Numbered from the stretch's first letter, positions 12,452 to 23,560 are shown. The stretch is DNA of 64,000 bases from Isoetes taiwanensis (GCA_021234155.1 JAJEKV010000003.1:26767166-26831165); one strand, 5' to 3'. Numbers and translations are program-made. Notes: generated by a model not told the origin, from the sequence alone.

Positions 12452-13704
12452 TTTTCCTCCTTGATCATTTGGGTGAACGTTTCTGCGTATTTCTCCTGGA
12501 ATTGAATCCTCACTCTATCTTTATTATCTTCCTTTCTTTCTGTGCCATCTTTTTGTGGCATCCCCCCCGGTCTAATTGTTAGTTTAATTGGTCTATGGCT
12601 TTCCCTTTTCCCAGTCGGCCATTCTTGTAGCATCAGCCCTTCTATCTTTTCCGCTGCTTGATCGTTCACAATTATATAATCCACTATGCTCTTACCATGT
12701 GTGTTTTGGCTCGTGAAACCTCCCGATCCCCTCCATTTTTTCACGCCATTAGCTATAATCATCCCTGTTGCCGTGCATACTTCCAACAGTAATTCACCTC
12801 TAGCATTGACCTCTGTCTTATCTTCTGGATCCCTCTGCCATTCCTGTGTCCTCGTCGTGTATACTATCTGACCATCTTTCTCATCCGTGTGTGTACTTTG
12901 TGCCTGTTCCTGTCTGGTTCTGGCATTTAGATCTCCTACTATAATCATTGGTCCTTGCTCCTTCCATTTCGTTATATTCTCTCCCAGTTCCAGCAATTCT
13001 AGCTTATCACGGTTTGGCGGGTAATATGTAATTATCAGAACTACATCTCGTTTGTTTTTCAATTGGATACTCAAAACCATATATCTTTTATTGATATCTG
13101 AATGTAACATACATGCATTGTTAACTGCACTGTTCTTTATATAACAAGCTAGGTCTGCACTCCCCCTCCCTATCTTAAAATTCCTGTCTTTCCAGCATGT
13201 GAACAGCTGGTATCCTTCCTCCTCTGGCAGCCTTTTAGCGTTATGCTCCCATGTCTCTGTCAGGCATATTATGTCGCAGCCGTGGGCACCTTCTAATCTT
13301 TCTCCATCATCCCATGGGTACCCAGTACAGTTCCAGTACCATAGTGTCAGCGTCTTTTCCCCCGAGGTTGCTCCCGGGGGTCTCCATATTTTACGTACCA
13401 TTTCCGTTCTCCTTGGTCTTCCCCGGTCTTCATTGTCGGGGTTGGCCCTCCGAACCACTTGTGTTGCTCGCTCTTTGTTTCCCAGCTTCGCTTCTTCCCT
13501 CTGCTGCTCATTCGATTCCCTCTGCCTGGTGATTGCTCTTAGTGCTCCCCTTGCGGTCTGTTCTCCATTACGATATATAGACTTACGGGGTGTATGTTTT
13601 CCTTCTCTGCTTCCGTTGGTTTTGCTATCCCCTGCAACCCAGTTGTCTGCTCCTGCGGTTGAGTCGCTTGTTCCCTTACCCTCTTGTGTATGTAGACCTT
13701 GCAC
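12397..13704 (-). CDS. LINE A apurinic-type endonuclease
   Basis: This is a 435-residue frame. After about 110 hydrophilic residues comes an exonuclease-endonuclease-phosphatase fold with its usual order: LWYWNCTG (Asn strand), CLTETW (catalytic Glu), ITYYPP, IIVGDLNAR (Asp/Asn pair), SIVDYI, and ESHRPI near the final His position. In APE-type LINEs this enzyme nicks target DNA to prime reverse transcription. The frame overlaps the RT frame by 55 bp, and both read a similar Lys/Trp/Gly-rich stretch, so a frameshift there separates what was one ORF2. Confidence 0.85.
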   Translation of the reverse strand: MQGLHTQEGKGTSDSTAGADNWVAGDSKTNGSREGKHTPRKSIYRNGEQTARGALRAITRQRESNEQQREEAKLGNKERATQVVRRANPDNEDRGRPRRTEMVRKIWRPPGATSGEKTLTLWYWNCTGYPWDDGERLEGAHGCDIICLTETWEHNAKRLPEEEGYQLFTCWKDRNFKIGRGSADLACYIKNSAVNNACMLHSDINKRYMVLSIQLKNKRDVVLIITYYPPNRDKLELLELGENITKWKEQGPMIIVGDLNARTRQEQAQSTHTDEKDGQIVYTTRTQEWQRDPEDKTEVNARGELLLEVCTATGMIIANGVKKWRGSGGFTSQNTHGKSIVDYIIVNDQAAEKIEGLMLQEWPTGKRESHRPIKLTIRPGGMPQKDGTERKEDNKDRVRIQFQEKYAETFTQMIKEEKWENGTGENIMQVIMGTP

Positions 13705-13877
13705 AGTTCGGCTCCACGGCTTTGGCCAATTCCACTGTGCGATTTTGTCTCTGCATCGCAGATTAATGACTCACGTACTTTGATTCCATTCCTCAATCGG
13801 ATCCCATCCGTAGGATCCTTTCCTTGGTTGCCATGTCCCTCAGCGTCGGGTTTATGTGCCTCGACCTTCCCCTCCAT
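13539..13877 (-). CDS. LINE A ORF1 C-terminal / linker frame
   Basis: This 112-residue frame follows ORF1 and overlaps the start of the endonuclease frame. It is hydrophilic and has no recognised domain of its own. Part of it is probably the out-of-frame shadow of the ORF1 RRM tail and part a linker before the endonuclease. It is listed because it fills the space between two recognisable LINE parts. Its status as a separate protein is doubtful. Confidence 0.35.
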   Translation of the reverse strand: MEGKVEAHKPDAEGHGNQGKDPTDGIRLRNGIKVRESLICDAETKSHSGIGQSRGAELCKVYIHKRVREQATQPQEQTTGLQGIAKPTEAEKENIHPVSLYIVMENRPQGEH

Positions 13878-13941
13878 TGGCCCGATCGTAGGGCTTTGGC
13901 GATGGATGACCCACGTGTTCCTTGAACACCGTTTCTATCAC

Positions 13942-14409
13942 TTACCAAAGTAACTTTCGATATATATCCTCGTTAGGCCTCTCTGCTATCCCAATTAGCC
14001 TAACATCATGCTTAATTTTATTTTGCTCCTCATATTCCATTAAATGTGGCTTTATCCTATCAAATGACTCCCATGCATCCAGCTCAACATTTGATTTCTC
14101 TAATTCAACCAACCTTTTCAGGATCTTTGCTTTCTCTTCTTCGATCTCGTCCATTCTGCGCTGCATCTCCTCATTCGTCTTCTCCACCCCTCCTACTCTC
14201 ATGTCCATGCTAGTGATGGCTATCTTGTTGCTGTTGCACGTTTCCGCCAATGCATTGAGTGCATCCAAGTTCGGGATCTTTGATTCTAGCCGCTTATCCA
14301 TCTGTGCCAGGAAGTCCCTAAGGTCATGTTGGCTCACCAGGGCTCTTGCCGCATCCGATCTTCTCTGCTGGCTGCTGTTGATACTGTCAGCCATAGCTCT
14401 CGTTTGCAA
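13942..14409 (-). CDS. LINE A ORF1 protein, N-terminal part
   Basis: This is a 155-residue frame. Residues about 70-115 form a heptad-rich coiled coil (RRMDEIEEEKAKILKRLVEL), followed by KHDVRLIGIAERPNED, which resembles the first strand of the RRM fold in L1-type ORF1 proteins. Such proteins bind LINE RNA as trimers. The frame ends soon after; the rest of the RRM-like sequence (HINPTLRDMATKERIL) continues in another frame near 13,800-13,890, so a frameshift lies around 13,890-13,945. The start ATG follows a possible 5' UTR of about 90 bp. Confidence 0.65.
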   Translation of the reverse strand: MQTRAMADSINSSQQRRSDAARALVSQHDLRDFLAQMDKRLESKIPNLDALNALAETCNSNKIAITSMDMRVGGVEKTNEEMQRRMDEIEEEKAKILKRLVELEKSNVELDAWESFDRIKPHLMEYEEQNKIKHDVRLIGIAERPNEDIYRKLLW

Positions 14410-14500
14410 AAGAGTCCTGTGCAGGAAGACTCTGTGGTGGCTCTAGGCAGTGCGCTCGTGCTCGGCTCTCATTTGTAAGATAGCCGTCGTCTCTCCCTAA

Positions 14501-15660
14501 GACTATTTATCCCCTGCTTCTAAACGGTATTTTTATTTATAATTACCGTTCAAATTTGAAATTCAAAATTTAAAATGCAAAAGGCCATAATTAATTCCGT
14601 CCGTCTCTTTTTATTGTCATTCACCTTCTTTCGTCTGTTGCCCAAGGTTGATCCTTTCGGGTTTTTCGAGGCTGATTAGTTGGGTAGATGTCTGTCTGCA
14701 TTGATTACTGTTTTCGTAGTATGAAATTAAGGAAAGAGTAAACCGATTCATTACAGCATAAAAAAATCAAAGCAAGTCTTGCGACAGCTAAAGAGCTTGA
14801 ACCTTTACAAGTTTCTGCTGTTACCTCATGGCTGCCGCAAATGCTCTCACCTCCATAACCTTAGATTCTTAAAGAGTTAAGCCCTGCAGCTTCTGTATCA
14901 GACCATAAAATTTTAGAAAAAGAAGAAGAAGCTTTGCTTAGCCTAGGACCTTACCTTGCATGATCGCTCCAGTGGAAATAGCAATCGAAATATTAAAGCA
15001 AACCAAGTGGCTCGTCCACGCATATTCTGTCACAGCCAAGTAAAGAAATGGTATGGCTCTGCAATTGTCTTTCTACCTTCCTAATAGCAAAAACAAAATC
15101 CGAACTTAAAGAATAGTTTGCAGCAGCACTCCAGCTCCATTTCTAGGGCTCAGAGCTGGGTTTTCGAACTTGGGAATTTGGATTTCTCTACGAAATAATC
15201 TCTGCTTTACCGAATGATCTTTGATGATCGTCACAGCAAATCGCACGGGAGGAAAAACGCTCAAACATAATGAAAAACCAATAAAAAGCACCGATTACAA
15301 AATTGTCTTACATTTCGATGCCCTTGGAGCTCCAGACTTCATTTGAAAGCTCCAGCTCCAAGGTGCAAGTGAAAGCTCCAGCATATATAATTTTGTCCTC
15401 TTATAAGCCTAAAATCGTAAGAGTTATTGTGCAAATCGGCCATAACAGCTTGCAAAGCCGATTCTATCCCCGAAACTTGCAAAAATCTGAAAATATCCAA
15501 GTAATTTTAAGCTCTATGAATTTCTTCATTCTAACATGCTAAAAATTTGATCTTCGAGGCTGCAACGCTCTTGAAATTCCGCTTCTGGTCTGCTTTGGCT
15601 GACCGCCAGTTTACTGACAACAGCCAGTTTGGAGCAGTCACGAGGATATCCTAGGCATAT
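14501..15660. other. Unassigned sequence
   Basis: AT-rich DNA between LINE A and the polypurine region. Only short open frames occur (79 residues or fewer) with no recognisable domain. A phrase near 15,330-15,390 repeats agctccag/aagctccag several times. No RNA gene or element end was recognised. Confidence 0.5.
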
Positions 15661-15669
15661 GCCTGCATA

Positions 15670-17670
15670 TACTTGGATATTCCACAAACCCACATAAACA
15701 AGGGTTTGCCCCCAAGGGGCAACCCAAAAATGGAAAGAAGAAAGAAAAAGGGAGGGGGAAATAGAACTGGGGAGAAGGACACGAGGAAAAGGGGAAGAGG
15801 TAAAGTGGAAAAGGGAAGGAGAAAGGGCACGGAAATAAAAAAGGGAAGATGGAAAGATTTAAGAAGGGGAACAGAAGGAGAAAAAAAAAACATGGAAAAG
15901 GGGAGGAGAAAAAAAGCATGGGAAAGGGTAGAAAAAGAGAAGCGTTGAGGAAAGAGGAAAAAGGAAGGAAAAGGGAAAAGAAAAAGAGGGAGGAAAGAGA
16001 AGAGAAAAAATGCATCGAGAAAAGGGAAAGAGTGAAAGGTTTGGAAAATGAAGAAAATGGAAGGGACAAGGAGGAAGAAAAGGATGGGGAGAAGGGAAGG
16101 AAAAAAGGCATAGAAAAATGGAAATTGAGAAGAAAGAAAAAGGAAAGGGAAAAGGGAACCTAGAAAATGGGAAAGAGGGAAACCAGAAAAGGGAAAGGGG
16201 GAAGGGCATAACAGAAAAAGGGAGAGGAAAATGGTGAAGAAAGGGAAAACAGGAAGCGAAAAAAGAAAAAGGGGAAAGAAAAGGGGAAAGAGAGAAAGGG
16301 TGGGGAAAAGAGGAAAATGGGTATAAGATACAAGAGAAAGAGAATAAAAGAAATGAGCGAAATGCATGGAAAAGGGAAAAAAAGAAAGGAAAGGAAGGAA
16401 AAAAAATGCACAGGGAAAGGGAGAAAAACGGAAAGAAAAAAATCCATCAGGAAACGGGAAGAGGAAAAAGGGAAAGGGAATAGGGGAGGGAAGCAGGAAG
16501 CAGTGGAGGGAAGGGGAGGGAAAGGGCAAAAGACATGGGAAAAGGAAAAGAGAAAAGAAAAAGAAAGGGTGGAAAGAAGGAAAAATTGCATGGGAAAAGA
16601 AGGAAATATTGGAAAAAGGCGGAAAAGAGAAGCACGAGAAAAATGGAAAGAGGAAAAGGGTGGGGAAAAGGGCATGGGAAAAGGGAAATGAAAAAAGAAA
16701 AAAGAAGCGAAAAAAGATAAAAAAAAGGGGAGAGGGCACGGGAAAAAAAGCGAAGAGGAAAATAGAAAAAGGGAAGAGAAAAATGGAACATAGAAAAGGG
16801 AAAGAGGGAAAGGGTGAGGAGATGGGAAAAGGAAGGGTAAAAAGGGCATGGGAAACGGGAGGAAGAAAAGAAAAATGGAAGGGAAAAGGGCACACAGAAA
16901 AAGGAAGGGGAAAAGAAGGGGAAAAAGAGGAAACGAGAAGGGAAAATAGGCATGGAAAAAAACGAAAGAGTAAAAGGTTGAGGAAAAGGGAAGGCATATA
17001 AAAATGGTGTAGAAAAGAGAAGACATAAAAAAAGAGAAAGGGAAACGGGCAAAGAAATAAGGGAAGAGGGAAAAGGTGGGGAAAGGAGCAAAAAGGAAGT
17101 GAAAAAGGTTATCGGGAAAAGGGAAGGGCGAAAGCAAGGAAAGGGGTGTGAAACAAGGAAACATGTGCAAAAAATGAGAAACTAGCAAAAGGCACACCAG
17201 AAGGTTATAGTCAATTTCATGTCATTTGTTTGATAAGTTTGAAACTCGATTTTGTTTAAGTATAAGGAAAATTTGATCTTAAGCTTATGCAATAAGTTTG
17301 ACATAAGATTAAAATTTTTAAAATGTGATAAATAGTAGAATGTTTATTGTGCTCGACACATTTCACATCTTTATCGGGATTGTTTCTATTATTAATTTAT
17401 AGCCCTCATATTATGAAAGATTCTAAGGGTCAATACACCACCATTACCCATAGTCATGGCTTCCTTATAAAAAAGGGAAAATTTAACATATACCTCTCAA
17501 GTTTGCAAATATTCCAAATATTCCAAAAATGCCCCTCTTGTGATACACTAAACCACCATATAAAGAAAGTGCATCATTGTTGTCACGCTCTAAGTTTCAT
17601 CATGCATTTTTTTAAGTTGCCAAAGGGCAAACCCTTGCTTGGGCATTGGGTTGGAAGAATATTCCAAATT
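15670..17670. other. Possible inverted-repeat-bounded element around the polypurine tract
   Basis: About 50 bp at 15,672-15,723 (ggatattccacaaac ... agggtttgccccc) resembles the reverse complement of 17,619-17,669 (gggcaaacccttg ... ggaagaatattcca), at roughly 75% by eye. The two arms enclose the polypurine tract. No target duplication was found, so this may be an old DNA element or a chance fold-back. Confidence 0.4.
15720..17190. repeat. Polypurine low-complexity tract, about 1.47 kb
   Basis: The plus strand is almost only A and G (runs such as gggaaaagggaaagag), broken at intervals of about 40-100 bp by short words like gcatggg, gcatag or gcacgg. This looks like a degenerate minisatellite. 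The long Phe/Pro/Ser/Leu-rich minus frame (15651-16997) and the Lys/Arg/Glu-rich plus frames are by-products of this composition, not genes. Confidence 0.9.
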
Positions 17671-18237
17671 GTGTTGCCTGATGTACCAATAAAATGGTTT
17701 AGAAGGTTTGCTACTCGGCATTCCTTGACATGAAGTAGCTGCATTATCCTGCGTTAGCATACCACCTTGTCGTCAATCCAATCTGCAATTCCGAAAGCTC
17801 AGCCCACAAGCAGAGGATATCAACAAGAATATCTGGGTATTGCTCCGGAGCTTTAACTCGGAAGAATGGCATTTTTGGAAAGCACCGACATAAATGAATT
17901 TGATAGCAAGGATGATAGCTTGGGCAATATTTCCCAATACGAGTTAGGGGTGTCGATTTGAAGAATGTACTTGTTGGTGCTCAATGCAACTATCTTGTTT
18001 AGCTCTAATGGAACTATGTGCAACAAAGTCACATCCTATGGAAGCAGCACAAGTGTATTAATTTTAGTTGCCAGTTGATTGAATTTTGATTGTTACAAAA
18101 CATTTTATTGTTGCTAAACATGGGCGTCCACAAGTTATACAAACAATTAATACAATCTCTCATGTCTCTCATGTCTAGCACTTTTCAACTATTTTTTCCA
18201 GCTAATTTAGACTCTTGTTCCTCTCCATTCACAGTAA
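17200..18237. other. Unassigned AT-rich sequence
   Basis: No gene, RNA or element was recognised. The longest frame (128 residues, 17,347-17,733, plus) has no domain and spans the right arm of the inverted repeat, so it is probably not a gene. Confidence 0.4.
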
Positions 18238-18353
18238 GTCAGGGATTTCTAATAAGCCAGATTGCATGCTTGTATGTCACGTACCTTGCAAACTTGTCAG
18301 GGATTTCTAATAAGCCAGATTGCATGCTTGTATGTCACGTACCTTGCAAACTT
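18238..18353. repeat. Perfect 58-bp tandem duplication
   Basis: Two adjacent identical copies (18,238-18,295 and 18,296-18,353) begin gtcagggatttctaataagc. Identity of the copies points to a recent event or to an assembly duplication. Confidence 0.9.
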
Positions 18354-19081
18354 GACGAACGCCTAGGCATGGAACATTTAAATGTTGGTAAACCTTCGCA
18401 TTTTATATTGAGGTTCCTCTCGTTTTAAAATAAATTAGAGTGAGGTTTGCATGTCTATGTCCTTTTGTGTTGTGGCAGCAGATAGGCGCAGTTGCCAACT
18501 TGCTAGCAACCTTAAATGTTTGTCTTTAGAGCGCTAAGTTCGTTTGTTGCATTTTAAATAATGGAATCTCAAGAATGTTGTGCTTTACTAGGCCTATGGT
18601 TTGGCTGTTTAAGTCCTTTCTGCTGTAAAGGTTTGGATGCAGTTGCCACTTTGCTGCCACAACCATGATTAAAACTTATCGTCGGGTCACAGGCTGATTG
18701 CTCTATCATCAGAGTGAAATAGTCATTTTCAATCCAATTGGGCAATCAAAGCTTGTTGTCTCATAAATCCTGCAATTAAATAAATCAACTATAATTCTTG
18801 CAATTAAATGGCCTGCTCAATCTTATCAAGTGAGTAGCCAAGGTGCGAATATGGACATTGCGCCAAAGCTTGATCTTTTCTATAACAATTTCTGATTGGC
18901 AAGGTTAGAATGGCAGCGAAGACAAACCCAATAACATCATGCTCTGGAGATTGGCCTCAAAGGTTAAGATATATGGTTCTAGAAACAAATCCAAAGGAAG
19001 AAAAGGGCACAACACGTAGGCTGCACGATCTTTATAAGGACTAGGGTCAGAATCCATGGTAAATTAATGTGAGATGGACAG

Positions 19082-19237
19082 TCACTGATTTGATTCTTGA
19101 GCTATGGAGTTACAAACAATTCCCCCATGACAGGCTGAAACATCTCCAGGTCTTATTCTCTCTCCAAATCCTTCCTTTTTTGATGGGTTGCCTATTGTAA
19201 AGTTTGCATCAGTCAACAGTTCAGACCATAACTGCAT
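19082..19237 (-). other. Possible exon of unknown gene
   Basis: The frame reads LWSELLTDANFTIGNPSKK then GGIVCNSIAQESN and has protein-like composition. It follows a pyrimidine-poor but AG-ended site (ttcatgcag) that could be a splice acceptor. It lies downstream of the NUP88-like exons on the same strand, so it could be part of that gene. No family was recognised. Confidence 0.25.
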
Positions 19238-20204
19238 GAACTAAGACATGATCCAATGCCTCTGGACTGTTTGTAGCACCGGACATTGCATGCATTGTTA
19301 CAACCGGCTTCATCTGCAGAACCAACTATACATGTTCATGAAGCTCATCCATGCATGTTATTAACTGAGTAACAATCACCTAAAACAGACATTAAATCAT
19401 ATGCATGTCATTAATTTGCAGTAGAGGTAATGTGATTCAACATATTTGCCTTCTCTAAAGCAAGGCTAGAGTATTCATATCCGACTCTAAGAGATTTCTT
19501 CTGGTGTTATCTTTTACGAGGTGCAAGGGATCGAGTTAGTGTAGCAGACCACGCTGGGTGATAGTTATCTATTGAAATAATCATCTCCGTTATGCGCAGA
19601 TCCATTCATTTTCTGCATGCCACTGTTTCACCTTGTTACTCATATCATTGTAGAAGGAAAGGCACTGGCTAACTATGATGTAGATGTGTACAAACCTAGT
19701 ATTAGAACATATAGGAAACATTGATGACATTTGCAGTATGCTGTGCTATTAGAACATATAATGGTATCTTTGCATGCATGAATAAGAACTTGGAAGTCTA
19801 AAAGCCTGATAATTAGCATTGCAACCAATGCATATTCCCAAGAAACCATACAAACTCTTGGTTGCAGAAATTCAACGGAACAAGCTAGATGACAGAAGCA
19901 ATATGACAGCATGCATTCTCTAAGGCTTTAGCCAAAAAGTTCATAATAGGATGACAAACAATGCAACAATTTGAAATTCGCAGTTTCTCATATACTATTG
20001 CCACTGCAAAACTAACTTAGGCTATAGAAGATAATAATTATATAATTCGTAACATAAACAAAACTACTTGATTAGACTTATGCTACAGATAAACTAACTC
20101 TAAATGATATTTTGGTCAACCTAGGTATAATCCATAACAGAAGGAGTAATTTATTTCAACTTGAAATTTTGGATATAAACAAATGGGAACAGGCAAAATT
20201 CAGA

Positions 20205-20480
20205 GATTACCTCTGGCCGAGCTTGTGCACAATAGAACTCAAAGCATGTCAATCAAGAATTGAATGCCTCAAGCCAAAAGACCAAGGCTACAAAGCTGAA
20301 ATTGTCCATAGCTTCAATTCTCCTTTAGAAACTGGGCCCAAGAAGCAAGATCTCTGACTGAGCTTGTGCATTATTAGAACTCCAAGCCTGTCAAACAAGA
20401 ATTATGCCGCAAACCAAAAGACCAAGGTTACCAAGCTGATATTGTCCATAGCTTCACCTCTTCTTTAGAAACTAGGCTCA
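20205..20480. repeat. Diverged tandem duplication, about 135-bp unit
   Basis: The stretch beginning gagcttgtgcacaatagaac (about 20,219) is repeated as gagcttgtgcattattagaac (about 20,361), followed in both by matching words (ccaaaagaccaagg, attgtccatagcttca, tttagaaact). Similarity is roughly 80-85% by eye, so this is an older duplication than the one at 18.2 kb. On the minus strand both copies begin a similar short peptide containing VSK and KLWTISA. Confidence 0.7.
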
Positions 20481-20832
20481 ATTTAGGGCTCACAGAAATA
20501 GGAACACTTTGATCTGTCAACTTTGCCAAGAAGGCAAAAGGCACTTAACCTTAACCGAAATAGCTCCCTACAAGTAATGCCCTCTGAGCAGACTGCTAGA
20601 TTACGTTCTTGGCATCCTGAGCCTAGCATCTTGTAAGTCTAACAGTCTTAATTGGAGACAAGAGCTCTGAAACCCTGCTCAAACAGTAAGTTACAGCAGT
20701 TATATTTTGCGTCATTGCAAATGATATAAAAGCAGGATCAAGCAGGGTTTTTGTGAGAAAGGACTATTATATTAAACACCCTTACATAGTGCAGTCTCAG
20801 TACACAAAAAGAATAAACAAATTGTGCTGCAC

Positions 20833-22454
20833 CTGTAGAACAAGTGAGGCTTCAAATGGAATATATGGATGCACCCTTGACACTGATATAATATTGCTTG
20901 CCTCATTGAGAACAGCATTATCTGGAAACACTGTTTCTAGCCAAGAAAGAGCAAATGGGATGAGCTTGTATTTCTAGTTCAACTTGGCTGCAGATGATAT
21001 TCTTGTTCCAGAAATGCCATTTCCAATACCAAATTGAATAATCTGCAAGCAATTCTAAACATGAGCTGAAACTGTTTCAAAATCTATAAAATCCATGCCA
21101 TGAATATGCTATTGCCAAAGTTTCAAACAGAGGGAAATGGAGACATACCTGAAAACACCATCTGATGAAAGGATACCAACATGTGTGTCACTATAAGAAT
21201 GCCATGACACATGCAAGATGTGCAGTAAACGGACATTATTGGATCTAAAAATCTCATTCCCAATCATGCTCGTTCTGGAGACAAGCAAAAGGTTAGTCTA
21301 TTATTTGCATACTTGATAAAGAAAATATACAAGAAAAAACGATGTATTCGGCATAAGACCATTTGGGTCTTCATAGTAAATTATTACAATGTGCAATCAT
21401 GTACAGCCACGGAGGAACAAATTATGCACGAAATCACTCTTCTATCAAAATAGAGTAATTCCTGATTAGATTACTTGGCAAAAGTGCTCTTAGATCAGTC
21501 TCCATTTCAATCTTTGTTTTTTTTTGACAGGCCACATGTGAAGCTCGGATTATTTTTTGGAAGACCTACAAAGTAATACCTTAAAAATTATTGTTGTTCT
21601 CTGTCTCTAAGTTCCTCTTGTTTCTTGCCTCACATCACACGTAGAAAGCTCAATTGCCTGCATAATTACAGCATGGAACGCTTGAATCAATTTCCTTTGG
21701 TTCTTCAAATAACAACTACAGGAGGAGGTATATTTTGCCACACTTGGTATTTCGCTTTCACAAAGAGCATCTTAGCACAGTCAACCTTGTAGATAAAATA
21801 CACCCCAAATTTTTATTCTAGCTGCTTATTGTTAGTTATGAACTAATTTACCTGCACATTTGACGAGGCCCATGTACTGCATATGGCTGCTCCACGTCAG
21901 TCACATTGGGCGATTTTAATGTTCAATGTGCAAATCCCTTGGCTATAATTCGATTGCACATAGTTTCCCATCACTGAATGATTCATTCAACATGGCCAAT
22001 AACGTCCATTTTCAATTTTTGTTACTGATCAAACATAGGTTCATACTACAGGTAGAGTCTTTGACATTAATGGCAATCAGACATCAGCAAAACACAACAT
22101 TAAACACAAAGGAGCAAGATGATAAAAAAACAGAACACAGTGCCATCAAAGTTTTCTTATGGCACAACTCAATATTAATAGTGTCACAATTTTCCTATCG
22201 CATGAGGATCCAAAAAACAAAGCACAATGGATATCCAGATTTGTCGCCAGGCAAGGATATTACTCTAAGAAATGCAACAAGGAACTAACATGCAAAAAGC
22301 AAAATAGAACCAAATTTTTTTTATCTTGGAGCAGAGAATTAGAAGCATAGTGAGCTTCTTCTTCCAGCAGACGTGGGTTATAAGGTAAGAGTATACCTAG
22401 CAGGTGAATGACGGTGACGCGATTTGGCGATGGTGTGCAGCTTGCCAAGCTTTC
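20833..22454 (-). pseudogene. NUP88/MOS7-like nucleoporin gene fragment, decayed
   Basis: Three minus-strand blocks with GT-AG borders and matching phase read as part of a NUP88-type nuclear pore protein. Block 22,397-22,454 (58 bp) encodes KLHTIAKSRHRHSPA. Block 21,149-21,274 (126 bp) encodes WHSYSDTHVGILSSDGVFR, the hallmark strand of the N-terminal beta-propeller. Block 20,833-21,042 opens with RLFNLVLEMAFLEQEYHLQP, in phase, then meets stops and jumps to SWLETVFPD and HPYIPFEASLVLQ, which in plant NUP88 lie tens of residues further on. So coding sequence and introns between them were deleted. NUP88 anchors part of the cytoplasmic side of the pore and in plants supports nuclear retention of immune regulators. 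The N-terminal and coiled-coil parts were not found. A pseudogene is likely; an active gene would need the missing middle. Confidence 0.75.
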
Positions 22455-22691
22455 CTGAAATTATGAAGAACATTCCATAAGCTACAATAAAAAGCTCTGC
22501 CTTTGCACCAACGTAGATCAGGACTTGTGACTCACGGACAAACCCTTGGAATCCAAATAATACCTCTGTTTAGCCCAAACCAAAGGTCGATGTGTTCCAA
22601 GAAAATCAAGTATTTGTTTCAAAATGGGTCTGTAAATAACCACCATTCTGTCTTAAATAATTGCATATTTAAGCAAGAGCTCTGATCATAT

Positions 22692-22907
22692 TTAGCAATG
22701 CCACAGTGCCTCCTTCAAAAGAAACATCCGCCCATTTCTATATGATCCACAAAACCACACCTCAAAATGCATCAAATATTTGCTGACCAAATCAGGCTCC
22801 TGTTGTGCCTGCATGTAGCAATCGGTCAGTAGCTCCCTGGCAGATGAAATCCCGATCAGACGAAATCCTGGAGGAAAAAACTCTTGTTGTTTTGAACTCC
22901 CGATCAA
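22692..22907 (-). CDS. Hypothetical 71-residue frame
   Basis: The frame has protein-like composition (FFPPGFRLIGISSAREL, then YLMHFEVWFCGSYRNGR). The PPGFR start recalls the opening of NAC domains, but the following residues do not fit that family, so no function is assigned. It lies just upstream of the NUP88-like exons on the same strand and could belong to a 5' exon or to a different broken gene. Confidence 0.2.
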   Translation of the reverse strand: MIGSSKQQEFFPPGFRLIGISSARELLTDCYMQAQQEPDLVSKYLMHFEVWFCGSYRNGRMFLLKEALWHC

Positions 22908-23309
22908 ATGAAAGATTGAACCGACTTATCAACTGCCGATCCTCGAAAAGCCTGGAAGAGAAAAAGAAAAGAAAGTGGGTGCAGAACGGCCGGCATTGAG
23001 GATGCAGAAAGGGTGCAAATCCAAGCGATGCGTAAAAAAGGATTAGAAGGAAGCATGCTCGCGGGAATCTCTATGTGAAAAATTGGGCCATTTCTAATTT
23101 CGCTGGCCATTGATTTAAAAAAATAGAGATCTAACGGTGAAGGGACATGCCACCTCAAATTTTGCTGAGGTGGGCTGGTGTGCTAAAAAAAGGAAAACAA
23201 AAAGAAGTGTAGAGAAAATAAGAAAAAGTGAAGGATAAAGCAAAAGGGATAGGGATAGGGATATAGGGTTTTTCTCACTGCAGCCCAAAGCATTTACAGG
23301 CTCTCAATT

Positions 23310-23560
23310 TATGCCCAGCAATTACTAGTGTTCAGTAATTATTACTAGTAATTACTAGTGATGGGCCAGGTACACCACAACTAGTAAACACCGCCTTTAT
23401 TAATTACACCCGCCTTTATTAATCTTGAGCACTAGTAATTCTGAGTAATAAACACCATTACTAGTGCCCAGCACTAGTAATTACTAGTAATAATCACCAT
23501 TACTAGTGCTCACTAATTATTAATTACACCCGCCTTTATTAAAGCTCCCCAATTTTCCGA
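23310..23560. repeat. ACTAGT-rich palindromic cluster
   Basis: Many overlapping copies of attactagt and its complement occur, with a perfect inverted repeat attactagtgc-cca-gcactagtaat at 23,457-23,481, and three copies of cgcctttattaa. Strong local fold-back potential; no coding sequence. Confidence 0.75.

Larger units (their letters stand above)
10713..14500 (-). mobile_element. LINE A: APE-type non-LTR retrotransposon, nearly complete
   Basis: It reads right to left: a coiled-coil ORF1 (14,409 to about 13,540), an apurinic-type endonuclease (13,704-12,397) and a reverse transcriptase (12,451-10,713). Few lesions are visible: a frameshift in ORF1, a frameshift where endonuclease passes into RT, and one TAG codon inside RT. 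The 3' end is not a normal LINE end. The coding frame stops in the C-terminal region at 10713, directly against the element A LTR, with no poly(A) and no visible TSD. A later deletion or rearrangement probably removed the tail. The 5' limit near 14,500 is approximate. Confidence 0.85.

Noticed and set aside
15651-16997. 448-residue minus-strand open frame, and several other long frames on both strands of the same region
   Set aside because: They are built from the polypurine/polypyrimidine composition (Phe, Pro, Ser, Leu on one strand; Lys, Arg, Glu, Gly on the other), with no domain and no constraint visible.
22692-22907. NAC transcription factor start
   Set aside because: Only PPGFR agrees; the next NAC subdomain residues are absent.
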